A DNA stretch of 64,000 nucleotides from GCA-2686265 sp036010965 (GCA_036010965.1 DASCMO010000144.1:7848-71847), one strand, 5' to 3'; numbered from the stretch's first letter, positions 1-7,615 are shown. Translations and numbers: made by a program. Notes: generated by a model from the letters alone, not told the origin.

Positions 1-183
1 CACGTTCATCTGAGCCGCCAGGCCCTGGCCTCCGGCCGCGGCGATCTCGGCCACCACCGCGTCGAGCTCCGTGGAACTCCGTGCGGCGACGACGACCTGG
101 GCGCCCTCGCGGGCGAAGCGCAGGGCGATGGCGCGGCCGATGCCGCGGCCGCCGCCGGTGACGAGAACTCGTAGCGGGCTCAT
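1..183 (-). CDS. SDR-family oxidoreductase, N-terminal fragment (cut by window edge)
   Basis: Reading the minus strand from an ATG at 183, the frame is open for 61 codons to the window edge. The first residues form a beta-strand followed by TGGGRGIG (residues 9-16), the glycine-rich NAD(P)-binding motif of classical short-chain dehydrogenases, then a helix and an acid-free strand ending in AARS, which suggests NADP(H) preference. The catalytic Tyr-x-x-x-Lys lies outside the window, so substrate and pathway cannot be stated. It is divergent from the membrane-protein gene that starts near 306; the shared intergenic stretch is only about 130 bp and must hold both promoters. Confidence 0.8.
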   Translation of the reverse strand, partial: MSPLRVLVTGGGRGIGRAIALRFAREGAQVVVAARSSTELDAVVAEIAAAGGQGLAAQMNV

Positions 184-314
184 GCTGGGGGGTCGGGGTA
201 GGGGCGTCTCGCAGTCGGCGAGCAAGGATAGCGTCTCGCCCTGGCGCGTGCCCGCTCCCCCCTCCGCCGATCTGCGCTCTTCGCCGAGGATGCGGTCAGA
301 GTAGAATGCGCGCC

Positions 315-1121
315 ATGGACACGGACCTGAGCGGGGTCCCGGGCTGGGTTGACCTGGGATCGCAGTTCTGCCTGGAGCTCTCCTTTGGCGTGCTGCTGGC
401 CCTGGCCTTCGTGCCGCGGGCGCCTGTCGGGCCGCTCTTCTATCGCTTGATGGGCTCGACTGCCGTGTTGCCCGCTCTGCTGGCCGGGGTGGTTCCCGTG
501 ACCAGCGGCGCTCGCGCCCTCTCCGAGCCGGCACTCGTCGCGACCTGGTTGGCGGTCGCGGCCTACCCCTTCTATTCCGGCCCCCTGCGCGGCCGGCGCT
601 GGGGCATTGCCCTGGCCTGGGCGCTCGTGTGGTCGGCCGCCGCCCTCGTGGCCACCGTGGGCCGCACGGGCGATCTGGTAGGGGTTCAGCTGGCGGTGGC
701 GAGCCTCTCGGCCGCCTCGACAGGGGCCGTCGCCGGCGGCGTGGGCCTGGCGATGGTCCTGGGCCACTGGTACCTGACCGTACCCAAGCTCGACGTGCGC
801 CACCTCGTGCGTCTGAACCGGGTCACCGTGGGCGCCATGATCGCCTGTTTGATCTGCGTGGCCCTGACCTGTCTCGTGTTCCGCGCCGAGCTGGCGTCTG
901 CCCGCACGCCGCTCCTGGGCCCATGGGGCCTGTTCTACCTGGGGACGCGCGTCGTCGTCGGCCTGGTCATGCCCCTGCTCTTCGCCTGGATGACCGCCGG
1001 ATCCCTGCGCTACTCGAACACGCGCTCGGCCACGGGCATCCTCTACGCCTCGACCGTCCTGGTCCTGATCGGGACCGGGGTGGCGGTGTCCCTCCAGAGC
1101 TCCTACGGCGTGCCCCTGTGA
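315..1121 (+). CDS. Multi-pass membrane protein of unknown function
   Basis: The 268-residue product has about eight hydrophobic segments (roughly residues 15-33, 45-62, 72-87, 95-112, 121-145, 168-190, 202-225, 238-256) joined by short loops, so it is an integral inner-membrane protein. A GHWYLTVP motif followed by a basic stretch (RHLVRLNR) precedes segment six; I cannot tie it to a named family. An ATG at 306 is in the same frame and would add three residues (MRA); neither start has a convincing ribosome site. Its TGA overlaps the GTG of the next gene (GTGA), so the two are very probably translated together. Function is unknown; redox-partner or transport roles are guesses. Confidence 0.75.
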   Translation: MDTDLSGVPGWVDLGSQFCLELSFGVLLALAFVPRAPVGPLFYRLMGSTAVLPALLAGVVPVTSGARALSEPALVATWLAVAAYPFYSGPLRGRRWGIALAWALVWSAAALVATVGRTGDLVGVQLAVASLSAASTGAVAGGVGLAMVLGHWYLTVPKLDVRHLVRLNRVTVGAMIACLICVALTCLVFRAELASARTPLLGPWGLFYLGTRVVVGLVMPLLFAWMTAGSLRYSNTRSATGILYASTVLVLIGTGVAVSLQSSYGVPL

Positions 1122-1621
1122 GCCCTCGTGACCTGCGGCTGCGCCTGGTCTGCCCGTGTGGGCACACCCTCGATTGGGTCGTCCCGTTCGGGGGTGCCGG
1201 GCCCGAGCGGATCGCCTGCGAGGCCTGCGACGAGCAGCGGGTCCTGGAAGCGGGGCGCACCGACGAGGACGGCGGGCTGTGGGCCTGTCAGGTCTGCGGT
1301 CATGCCGAGCTCCATTCCCGCAAGGACTTCCCTGTGGCCCTGGGGATCGGTCTGGTGGGAGCGGCGGCCCTGGCGGCGCCCTTCACCGCCTACCTCAGCC
1401 TGGTGGCAGCGACCCTCATCGACTGGGGCCTCTACCTCTGCATGCCGGAGGTCGTCGTCTGCTACGTGTGCGAGGCACAACATCGCGGCGCTGCCGGGAA
1501 GCCGCGTCACCCGCGCTTCGATCGGGAGATCGCCGAGCGCCTGAAGTACGGCAAGAAGGCGGTCATGGGCCGGCCCATGCGCGAGGGGGGCACGGCGGAC
1601 GCTCCCGAGCCGGAGCACTGA
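1118..1621 (+). CDS. Zinc-ribbon protein with membrane segment
   Basis: I start this 167-residue protein at the GTG at 1118, which overlaps the previous stop as GTGA; the open frame further upstream is only a shadow of that gene. The N-terminal part carries paired cysteines (CPCGH, CEAC), then CQVCGHAEL, a hydrophobic stretch near residues 75-110, and a last pair in CYVCEA. The pattern suggests one or two rubredoxin/zinc-ribbon knuckles flanking a membrane hairpin. The C-terminal tail (REIAERLKYGKKAVMG) is basic and likely cytoplasmic. Coupling to the membrane protein suggests a shared complex. No specific reaction can be inferred. Confidence 0.7.
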   Translation: MSPRDLRLRLVCPCGHTLDWVVPFGGAGPERIACEACDEQRVLEAGRTDEDGGLWACQVCGHAELHSRKDFPVALGIGLVGAAALAAPFTAYLSLVAATLIDWGLYLCMPEVVVCYVCEAQHRGAAGKPRHPRFDREIAERLKYGKKAVMGRPMREGGTADAPEPEH

Positions 1622-1659
1622 GGGAGCGGGGCGCGGGCTGTGGCGACTGGGGGCGTGGC

Positions 1660-1696
1660 CAAAAAAACCAGGGCCCCGCGACGCGCGCGGGGCCCT
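1660..1696 (-). terminator. Intrinsic terminator of the porin gene
   Basis: A perfect 11-bp stem (AGGGCCCCGCG at 1670-1680 with its complement at 1686-1696, loop 1681-1685) is followed on the minus strand by seven T residues (complement of 1661-1667). It lies about 60 bp beyond the stop of the minus-strand porin gene, the textbook position and form. It also separates that gene from the plus-strand zinc-ribbon gene ending at 1621. Confidence 0.8.
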
Positions 1697-1754
1697 GTCT
1701 GTGTTCTCGACTCCCCGCCGCGACGCGCGCGGCAGGAGAGCTGTTTGAGATCGA

Positions 1755-2693
1755 CTAGAAGCCGACGGCCAGGCCGACCGAGATCGTGTCGCTGCCGCCG
1801 CGGTCGTCCATGTTGACCTGCCACTTGATGTCATGGCCGCTGACGTACTTGTTGACGCCGATCGTCATGGTGTCGTCGGATCCGTCATCGGCATCTTCGA
1901 GGCGGACGCCGAGCTCCCAGTTGCCGGTGAAGGCGTAGGTCACGGTGATGGCCGTGGGGGTCGCAGCGTCGGTGTCGACCATCTCTACCGAACCGGAGAA
2001 CTGGCCACTGGTGAAGTAGGCCTCGGCGTAGGTGGCGTCGGCGCCGGAGGCGCCGTCGTCGCTGAAGGCAAGCGCTATCGAGAGGCAGGTGCCATCGCCG
2101 GCGCCGTAGGCACCTTCATTGGTGCTGCCCGCGCCGTCGCCCATGAGGTCCATGGCCACGCGGCCGGTGATGTTGTAGTCATCGGCCGGACCGTCGGAGC
2201 CATCCTGAACTGCGAGTGCCCAACCGACAGTACCCATGTCGCCGTTCACCATCAGGCCACCATCACGGCCTGCATTGCCGCCGCCGAGGGCGGAGCGGTC
2301 GATGAAGAAGGTCTGGTTGCGGTCGATCAACGCGCTGGTGAGAGTGGGCGCGCGGAAGGCACCCATCGTTGCGGACAAGCCGCCGATGCCAAACGTCGCA
2401 TAGGCGTCCACAACTGCGGACATGTCGGTGGTGACATGGTAGCCGTAGTCGCCGTTCGACCCGCTGATGTCCAGGCGCACGTCACTGACGTCAAAGTCGC
2501 CTGTGTCAGTGTCGCTGTTGCTGTCGTAGGTGGTGATTAGCCAGCCACCGAAAGACGGGCCGCCGTCAAGCGTGGACAGAGTCGAGGACAGCGCCTCGAG
2601 TTCCCGATCCAGCTCCGGCCACTCCGTCTCGGAGGCAAAGCCTGTGGCGCAGACCAGCGAGCTGGCCAGCGCGGTTGTGAAGAACTTGTTCAT
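1755..2693 (-). CDS. Outer-membrane porin-like beta-barrel protein
   Basis: The 312-residue product begins with a signal peptide (MNKFFTTALASSLVCATGFA, cleavage near residue 20), followed by a short acidic helix with heptad-like leucines (about 22-45), a common periplasmic segment in planctomycete porins. The rest is rich in Gly, Asp, Ser and Thr with alternating hydrophobic residues and amphipathic strands, and the chain ends in VGLAVGF with a terminal aromatic, as expected for an Omp assembly signal. A GGAG lies about 10 nt before the ATG. The long upstream non-coding region and the strong terminator indicate a single-gene unit. Porin function is inferred from architecture; the solute is unknown. 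Confidence 0.75.
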   Translation of the reverse strand: MNKFFTTALASSLVCATGFASETEWPELDRELEALSSTLSTLDGGPSFGGWLITTYDSNSDTDTGDFDVSDVRLDISGSNGDYGYHVTTDMSAVVDAYATFGIGGLSATMGAFRAPTLTSALIDRNQTFFIDRSALGGGNAGRDGGLMVNGDMGTVGWALAVQDGSDGPADDYNITGRVAMDLMGDGAGSTNEGAYGAGDGTCLSIALAFSDDGASGADATYAEAYFTSGQFSGSVEMVDTDAATPTAITVTYAFTGNWELGVRLEDADDGSDDTMTIGVNKYVSGHDIKWQVNMDDRGGSDTISVGLAVGF

Positions 2694-2794
2694 GAGAGTT
2701 GCACTCCAAAGGAGAGAAGAGAGACCACAGAGAGAAAGGGATGGGGTCTAGAGCGCGCAGAGAATGCCCTGCGCCCGGGGCCAGGAAAAGCCCC

Positions 2795-2814
2795 CAGCAC
2801 GGAAAATCGTGCTG
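2795..2814. repeat. Inverted repeat in the porin leader region
   Basis: CAGCACG at 2795-2801 pairs with CGTGCTG at 2808-2814 around the loop GAAAAT. It lies 102 bp upstream of the porin start. On the minus strand it is followed by GGGGCTTTTCC, so it could act as a weak attenuator; as DNA it could be an operator. Confidence 0.4.
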
Positions 2815-3088
2815 AGAACTGACCCACAAGATCGGCGGGGACCTCCGTGCCATGCCCCAAAAGCGCCTCAGACCCTGCCTGGAGACCTAAAGCCTTGAAA
2901 GACAGGGACTTGGAGCTGGGACTCGAGGGCTCGAAGAGCCCCCTCAGAGGCCGAGCGGAGGACGGGAATGTGCTCCCGGCGTCCTTTCGGGGCCCCTCCG
3001 TTACTCGGTGAGTCATCCCTAAGTGGTTCTGGAAAAGAGGGTTGTGTCTCCCGATGCCGTGCCCGAGGAGCATCCGGCGAGCCGGGGA

Positions 3089-3230
3089 TCGGCGGTCCAC
3101 GCCGACCGGGAACCTATCCGGCTGCGGTCCGCCCGGGAGGGTGAAAAGTCCCCGTCACGGCGGGGAGATTCCCAGGGACGGGCCTGGGCCCCCCCTCCCG
3201 GGTCCCTGCATGGCACTTTACGGGCCGCAG
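3089..3230. other. Candidate structured RNA (unassigned family)
   Basis: Several stems nest in order. A 6-bp hairpin is at 3089-3094/3100-3105, and a 4-bp hairpin at 3106-3109/3118-3121. An outer 9-bp stem (3122-3130 with 3222-3230, one G-U if read on the plus strand) encloses a perfect 10-bp stem (3132-3141 with 3193-3202). That stem in turn encloses two hairpins (3150-3154/3161-3165 and 3171-3176/3183-3188). The strand cannot be decided from pairing alone; minus would put it in the direction of the porin. I checked by eye for RNase P, tmRNA, SRP RNA, cobalamin, TPP, glycine and c-di-GMP signatures and found none. Confidence 0.35.
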
Positions 3231-3271
3231 AGGGCTTGCGGGGCCCAGGGAGCGAGGTTCGGCGCTCCGGT

Positions 3272-3691
3272 CTACTCCAGGTCCCGCCGCTCACGCTTGG
3301 TCTGGGAGCGCCGCTTCTTCTCCTCCAGGCGTCGCCGGACGGAGGAGCGCGTGGGGCGCGTGGGGCGCCGGGGCTTGCGTACCGCCGTGGCCTCGCGCAG
3401 GAGGACCGCCAGGCGCTCGCGGGCGTCCTCGAGGTTTCGGGCGCGCTGGCGGGTGCGGGAGGAGGACAGGATCAGCTCGCCCTCTGCCGTCAAGCGCGCC
3501 CCCAGGCGCTCCAGGGCGCGCGCCCGCTGGGGCTCGGAGAGGGCCGGGCTGTTCGCCACGTGGAAGCGCAGGGTCACGCGCGTCTCCACCTTGTTGACGT
3601 TCTGGCCGCCCGGGCCCCCCGAGCGCGAGAAGGAGACCGCCAGCTCCTCGGGCGCGATCACCAGGCGGGAGGTCACACGCAGGGGCTCCAT
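3272..3691 (-). CDS. arfB: Peptidyl-tRNA hydrolase ArfB (ribosome rescue)
   Basis: This 139-residue protein is a stand-alone class-I release-factor catalytic domain. GGPGGQNVNK at about 25-34 contains the GGQ (28-30) that hydrolyses peptidyl-tRNA. The C-terminal third is strongly basic (KPRRPTRPTRSSVRRR, EEKKRRSQTKRERR), matching the ArfB/YaeJ tail that enters the empty mRNA channel of stalled ribosomes. There are no stop-codon recognition domains, and the length fits the family. The start codon lies inside a 14-bp tandem repeat and has no purine-rich Shine-Dalgarno. It lies 44 bp downstream of the DUF971 gene on the same strand and is probably co-transcribed with it. Confidence 0.9.
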   Translation of the reverse strand: MEPLRVTSRLVIAPEELAVSFSRSGGPGGQNVNKVETRVTLRFHVANSPALSEPQRARALERLGARLTAEGELILSSSRTRQRARNLEDARERLAVLLREATAVRKPRRPTRPTRSSVRRRLEEKKRRSQTKRERRDLE

Positions 3692-3718
3692 ATAGAGGAA
3701 GGTATATAGAGGAAGGTA
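3691..3718. repeat. 14-bp tandem repeat across the arfB start
   Basis: TATAGAGGAAGGTA occurs twice in direct tandem (3691-3704 and 3705-3718). On the arfB strand this reads as a pyrimidine-rich leader (TACCTTCCTCTATA twice), and the end of the last unit supplies the first bases of the start codon. Confidence 0.8.
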
Positions 3719-3735
3719 AGGTGGGCCGGCCGCGC

Positions 3736-4041
3736 TCAGCCCATCCCAGGATCGTCCCTGCGCAGGGCGATGAAGGTGAAGATCCCCGTGTCGTGCCCGT
3801 CGGAGAAGCGCAAGGTCAGGGCGTAGTTGCCCACCAGGCGCAGGTTCTCATGGGTCAAATCGTCGGGAACCCCCGCCGGATCGTGGCTCCGCACGCCGGT
3901 GACCTCGTTGACGCACCCGGCGCAGGGGCAGAGGCCGCGCAGCTGGGGTGTGCTGAAGGTGGTCACTTGCCCGTCGGTCCACTCGATGCGCACGAGCGTG
4001 GGGTCGCTGCCGGTGATGACCTTGGGCTGGGCGGATGTCAT
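3736..4041 (-). CDS. DUF971 domain protein
   Basis: The 101-residue protein matches the DUF971 domain (also found at the N-terminus of gamma-butyrobetaine hydroxylases). It has IEWTDGQVTTF, then the cysteine cluster CPCAGC (C38, C40, C43), which probably binds a metal, and a C-terminal NYALTLRFSDGHDTGIFTF block in which the HDTGIF segment is highly typical. In other bacteria the domain sits near Mrp/ApbC iron-sulfur carriers, so a role in Fe-S handling is often suggested but unproven. The ATG lies only 4 nt after the CCA end of the tRNA-Phe gene, so the transcript would have almost no leader after tRNA processing. Confidence 0.85.
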   Translation of the reverse strand: MTSAQPKVITGSDPTLVRIEWTDGQVTTFSTPQLRGLCPCAGCVNEVTGVRSHDPAGVPDDLTHENLRLVGNYALTLRFSDGHDTGIFTFIALRRDDPGMG

Positions 4042-4045
4042 GGGC

Positions 4046-4121
4046 TGGTGGGCGGGACCGGACTTGAACCGGTGACCCCTTGATTTTCAGTCAAGTGCTC
4101 TACCAACTGAGCTACCCGCCC
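4046..4121 (-). tRNA. tRNA-Phe (GAA), CCA encoded
   Basis: On the minus strand the 76 nt fold as a canonical tRNA: a 7-bp acceptor stem GGGCGGG/CCCGCCC, D-arm GCTC-AGTTGGTA-GAGC, anticodon arm CTTGA-CTGAAAA-TCAAG with anticodon GAA, variable loop GGGTC, T-arm ACCGG-TTCAAGT-CCGGT, discriminator A and an encoded CCA. It lies between ribF (upstream on the same strand) and the DUF971 gene, whose start codon follows 4 nt after the CCA. Confidence 0.97.
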
Positions 4122-4201
4122 TACGGAGCGCAGATTATGCCGCCCCAGGGGCGCGGGGCAACTCCCGGCTGGGGGACAGTCGCGCCCGGAGGACGCTCCC
4201 C

Positions 4202-5179
4202 TCACAGCACCCGCTCGAGCACCTCGCGGGCGCGCTCCACGTCCCGCCCGATCTGAGCCCGCAGGGCGTCGAGGTCGGCGAAGCGCTGCTCGGCCCGCAG
4301 GCGGGCCACGAACTCGAGTTCGAGCCGCGCGCCGTAGAGGTCCCGCTGCAGGTCGAGCACGTGCACCTCCACCAGGGGCTCAAGCGGGGCCTGTTCGTCC
4401 ACCGTGGGCCGGAATCCGATGTTGCAGGCGGCGGGCAGGGGCGGGGCGGCGGTTCCAGCGGCCTCTGGCAGGTGGGCGAAGCAGGCGTAGACACCCGGCG
4501 GGGGGTGGAGCTGGTGGTCCAGGTCCAGGTTGGCGGTCGGGAAGCCCAGCTCGCGGCCCAGCTCGGAGCCCCGCACCACCCTTCCGAAGGCGCTCACCCT
4601 GCGCCCGAGCATGCGCGCCGCCCCGTCCAGGTCTCCCAGTTCAACGGCCTCGCGGATGGCCGTGCTCGAGACCGCCCGCTCGCCCACGACCACCTTGCCC
4701 ACGACCTCGACGTCGTGGCCGAGCTCTCGCAGGAGCCCGGGCGTCCCCCTGCGGTCGCGGCCGAACTTGCTGTCGAAGCCGAGCACGAAGGCGACCGCCC
4801 CCAGGCGCTCCACGAGCAGCTCGTCCACGAAGGCCTCGGCCCCCATCGCTCGCAACTCCTCGTCGAACTCCAGGACCAGGGTGTGGGCCACGCCGGCCCG
4901 CGCGAAGAGCTCGAGCCGGTGGTCGAGGGGCGTCAGGGTGCGCGGGGCGTGGCCCAGGAGGAGGCCCTTGGGGTGTCGGGCGAAGGTGACCACCGTGGGC
5001 GCGGCGCCCAGGGTCTCGGCGCGCGCCAGGTTGGCCTCCAGGATGGCTCGATGGCCGAGGTGGACCCCGTCGAAGACCCCGATCGAGACCACCGCGCCCC
5101 CTTCCAGGGCCGGCGGCAGGTCCGGCGCTCCGCGGCTGACGATCATCGTCCGCGGCGGGGGGCCACCCGCCTCAGCCAT
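4202..5179 (-). CDS. ribF: Bifunctional riboflavin kinase/FAD synthetase RibF
   Basis: The 325-residue enzyme converts riboflavin to FMN and then FAD. The N-terminal adenylyltransferase half has GVFDGVHLGHR (34-44), the nucleotide-binding HxGH region, then GFDSKFGRDRRG (about 134-145) and SSTAIR (171-176). The C-terminal kinase half has GxxLGFPTAN (about 208-217) and the NIGFRPT block. The start at 5179 overlaps the end of def by 8 bp; an internal ATG at 5146 is the alternative. An upstream extension of the open frame is a shadow of def. The overlap with def suggests one transcript that may run on into tRNA-Phe. Confidence 0.93.
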   Translation of the reverse strand: MAEAGGPPPRTMIVSRGAPDLPPALEGGAVVSIGVFDGVHLGHRAILEANLARAETLGAAPTVVTFARHPKGLLLGHAPRTLTPLDHRLELFARAGVAHTLVLEFDEELRAMGAEAFVDELLVERLGAVAFVLGFDSKFGRDRRGTPGLLRELGHDVEVVGKVVVGERAVSSTAIREAVELGDLDGAARMLGRRVSAFGRVVRGSELGRELGFPTANLDLDHQLHPPPGVYACFAHLPEAAGTAAPPLPAACNIGFRPTVDEQAPLEPLVEVHVLDLQRDLYGARLELEFVARLRAEQRFADLDALRAQIGRDVERAREVLERVL

Positions 5180-5705
5180 CCGCCCGCGAGGCCTGGTAGG
5201 CCTCGACCAGCTCCTCGAGGAAGGGCCGGTTGCGCAGCTTGTCGGCTGGGGACATGCGATCGACCAGCAGGACCCCCTCCAGGTGATCGAACTCGTGCTG
5301 CACGATGCGGCTCGTGAAGCCCTCGTAGGTCGCTTCCAGGGGCGTTCCGGCGGCATCGACGGCCACGACCGTGCAGCGCTCGGGCCGCCGGATCTCGGCG
5401 TAGATGCTCGGAAAGGAGAGGCAGCCCTCCTCGTGCAGGGTGACGGGCCCCGAGCGGTCGACGATCTCGGGATTGACGAGCACCAGGTCGTCCTCGGGGT
5501 CGCCCGTGGGGTTGAGGACCAGGATTCGCCGCCGATCGCCGACCTGGGGCGCGGCCAGGCCAACTCCCTGGTTGCGGCGCATGCAATCGAGCATGGCCTC
5601 CACGAAGGCACCGAGGTCGGTGCCGAAGGTCTCCACCGCCACGGCCCGCTTGCGCAGGACGGGCTCGGGGTAGAGGGTCAGCTGGAGTTCGAGGGCTTCG
5701 GACAT
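5172..5705 (-). CDS. def: Peptide deformylase
   Basis: The 177-residue enzyme removes the formyl group from nascent N-terminal methionine. All three family motifs are present and intact: GVGLAAPQ (47-54), EGCLS (93-97, metal-binding Cys95) and HEFDH (137-141, two metal-binding His and the catalytic Glu). I place the start at 5705 (MSEALELQLT), because the longer open frame upstream is shadowed by the divergent TPR gene and lacks homology-like sequence. It is the first gene of the def-ribF unit and reads divergently from the TPR gene at 5844, with about 140 bp between them for both promoters. Confidence 0.95.
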   Translation of the reverse strand: MSEALELQLTLYPEPVLRKRAVAVETFGTDLGAFVEAMLDCMRRNQGVGLAAPQVGDRRRILVLNPTGDPEDDLVLVNPEIVDRSGPVTLHEEGCLSFPSIYAEIRRPERCTVVAVDAAGTPLEATYEGFTSRIVQHEFDHLEGVLLVDRMSPADKLRNRPFLEELVEAYQASRADG

Positions 5706-5843
5706 CGCGGGTGCGGGGCGGGGCGGGGTGGGTGAGCGAGCGGGTGAGGATAGCCCGCGTTGACCGTCCGACGCCGCGTCCATAAGATTTTCCGCCCCCC
5801 TGCGGGTCTGCGGACGGTAGGGGCTGAACGGGCGAGCTGAAGA

Positions 5844-7175
5844 TTGGACTTCTCCAAGCACATCCAGAAGGCGGAAGAGGCGGCGCGGAGGAAGAACTAC
5901 AACTTCGCCATCGAGCTGTACCAGCAGCTGCTGGAGATCGATCCCGACCAGGGCGATGCGCGAGCTGGGCTGCGGCGCGTGCTCATGAAGCGCCACGCGG
6001 GCAAGAAGGGTGGGCGCTTCCTACGCGCACTCTCGGGCGCCGCTCCGCTCACCGTGGCCCACACCCTGCGCAAGGCCGGTCGGCACGACGCCTGCGCCAA
6101 GTCGCTCGAGTCCTACCTGACCACTAGCCCGCTCGACGTCGATGCCAACCTGATGCTCGGTCAGGAGCTGGAGGCGGCCGGGCACTATCAGTCAGCCCGC
6201 GCGGTGTACGAGTTCGTGACCGAGCTCGATCCGCGCAACCCCGAGGGCCTCAAGAGCGCCGGAGAGATGGTTCGGCGCGCTGGCGACCCCGCCACGGCGC
6301 TGGAGTACTTCGAGCGCGCGCTCGAGGCCGATCCGCGCGACCAGGATGCTCTCAAGGCGCGCAAGAACCTGGCGGCGGAGACCGCCCTGCAGACCCAGGG
6401 TTTCGAGACCGCGCAGCACAGCCGCGATCAGATCAAGGACAAGGACGAGGCGCGCGCCCTCGAGCGCGCCCAGCGCATGCACCTCTCGGCCGACGAACTG
6501 GGCGAGGAACTCGCGCGGCTGGAGGGGCGCTTCAGCGAGGACTCCTCGAACCCGGACCTGATGATCGAGATGGCCGATGTCCACGAGAAGCTCAAGGACC
6601 CCGAGGCAGCCCTCGACATGCTCGAGCGCGCGGCCGACTACCGCAAGGGCTCCTTCGACCTGGTCCGGCGCCTGGGAGGCCTGAAGGCGAAGGTCCTCAA
6701 GCGCAAGCTCTCCCGGGCGGACAGGGACGGCGACGCCGAGGGCGCGGGCAGGATCGAGGAGGAGTTGCGCGCTTTCCAGGCCGAGAACGCACGCAATCTC
6801 CTGGGGCTGCGCCCCGGAGACGCGGGTCTGCGGCTGCAGTTGGGCAAGCTCCTGCTGCGCTCAGGGGCGATCGACGAGGCCCTGGCGGAGTTCCAGAAGG
6901 CCGTCGAAGACCCGCGCCAGAAGGCCGACGCCCTCTTCTATCTGGGCCAGGCCTTCCAGAAGAAGGGGTTCCTGGACCTGTCGCGCAAGAACTTCGAGCG
7001 CGCCCTCGAGGGAGCGCCGGCCGGGGACGAACGGACCAAGGAGATCCTGTACAATCTCGGCGAGATCGCGGAGGCCGAGGGTGAGGGCGAGCTGGCTCGC
7101 TCCTGCTATTCCCGCATTTTCGAAGTCGACATTGGCTACCGCGACGTGGCCGCAAAAATGGAACGGTTCAAGTAG
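5844..7175 (+). CDS. Tetratricopeptide-repeat protein
   Basis: The 443-residue, charged, soluble protein consists largely of helical 34-residue repeats. Clear ones include NYNFAIELYQQLLEIDPDQGDARAGL near residues 19-44, GHYQSARAVYEFVTELDPRNPEGLKS near 115-140, and further copies around 150-180, 240-270 and 330-440. The middle (about 205-320) is a lysine/glutamate-rich, probably coiled-coil stretch. It starts with TTG at 5844 (MDFSKHIQKAEEA); no ATG start fits the repeat phase. No signal peptide is seen, so it is a cytoplasmic scaffold. It is followed after 12 nt by rpsT, which suggests co-transcription. Partners are unknown. Confidence 0.8.
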   Translation: MDFSKHIQKAEEAARRKNYNFAIELYQQLLEIDPDQGDARAGLRRVLMKRHAGKKGGRFLRALSGAAPLTVAHTLRKAGRHDACAKSLESYLTTSPLDVDANLMLGQELEAAGHYQSARAVYEFVTELDPRNPEGLKSAGEMVRRAGDPATALEYFERALEADPRDQDALKARKNLAAETALQTQGFETAQHSRDQIKDKDEARALERAQRMHLSADELGEELARLEGRFSEDSSNPDLMIEMADVHEKLKDPEAALDMLERAADYRKGSFDLVRRLGGLKAKVLKRKLSRADRDGDAEGAGRIEEELRAFQAENARNLLGLRPGDAGLRLQLGKLLLRSGAIDEALAEFQKAVEDPRQKADALFYLGQAFQKKGFLDLSRKNFERALEGAPAGDERTKEILYNLGEIAEAEGEGELARSCYSRIFEVDIGYRDVAAKMERFK

Positions 7176-7187
7176 GTTCAAGAACAG

Positions 7188-7442
7188 ATGCCCAACAGCA
7201 AACAAGCGAGCAAGAGACTGGGTCAGAACGCGAAGCGGCGGGATGCCAACAAGGGTGTCCGCAGCGCCATGCGGTCCGCAGTGAAGAAGGTCACCGAGGC
7301 CGAGACGGCCGAGGAGGCCAAGGCCAAACTGCCCGAGGCCGTGCGGCGCGTGGACAAGGCGGCCCAGAACAACATCATCCACGGCAACGCAGCGGCGCGC
7401 GCGAAGCGGCAGCTGGCGAACGCCGTCAGTTCGAAGTCCTAG
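7188..7442 (+). CDS. rpsT: 30S ribosomal protein S20
   Basis: The 84-residue, very basic protein begins PNSKQASKRLGQNAKRRDANKG, matching the S20 N-terminal helix that packs against 16S rRNA, and ends with the NIIHGNAAARAKRQLA motif that is the family signature (usual form: hkNkAArkKSrL). Length is normal. It lies 12 nt after the TPR gene. The stop codon TAG at 7440-7442 merges with the left end of a dispersed repeat that begins at 7441. Confidence 0.93.
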   Translation: MPNSKQASKRLGQNAKRRDANKGVRSAMRSAVKKVTEAETAEEAKAKLPEAVRRVDKAAQNNIIHGNAAARAKRQLANAVSSKS

Positions 7443-7615
7443 CAGACCGTTGAACGACGCCCTCCTGCGACTTCGCCCTCTCCGCCCCTGCCGCGTCAGG
7501 CCTGCTGATCGGTACTCGACGGCTCAGTTGGGTCGCCGGGGCCGGACCGGACTCGCCCTCCTTGCCCCGGTGAAGATGGCCTCGTCTCCTTGCGGGCCTC
7601 TTTCAACAAGCTGCT
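7441..7615. repeat. Dispersed intergenic repeat, copy A, with terminal inverted repeats
   Basis: The element starts at the rpsT stop codon. Its ends AGCAGACCGTTGAA (7441-7454) and TTCAACAAGCTGCT (7602-7615) are imperfect inverted repeats (11 of 14). The blocks ACGCCCT, CGACTTCGCCCTCTCCG, GCGTC, TGCCCCG and TCGTCTC occur in the same order as in copy B at 29855-29981. Copy A is about 175 bp, with roughly 48 bp extra in the middle. No ORF is seen. It resembles a MITE or REP-like palindromic element. Confidence 0.7.

Larger units (their letters stand above)
2694..3271. other. Non-coding region upstream of the porin with inverted repeats
   Basis: About 580 bp separates arfB from the porin, both on the minus strand, and I see no credible gene. 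It contains a 7-bp inverted repeat with a 6-nt loop at 2795-2814 (CAGCACG and complement), about 100 bp before the porin start and a possible operator or attenuator, and the nested multi-stem element described separately at 3089-3230. The rest (about 2820-3060) has no feature I can name. Confidence 0.5.

Noticed and set aside
3106..3165. Cobalamin-riboswitch-like string (GGGAAC..., later CCCGTCACGG)
   Set aside because: The B12 box and the order of the core elements do not match the consensus; only scattered short identities.
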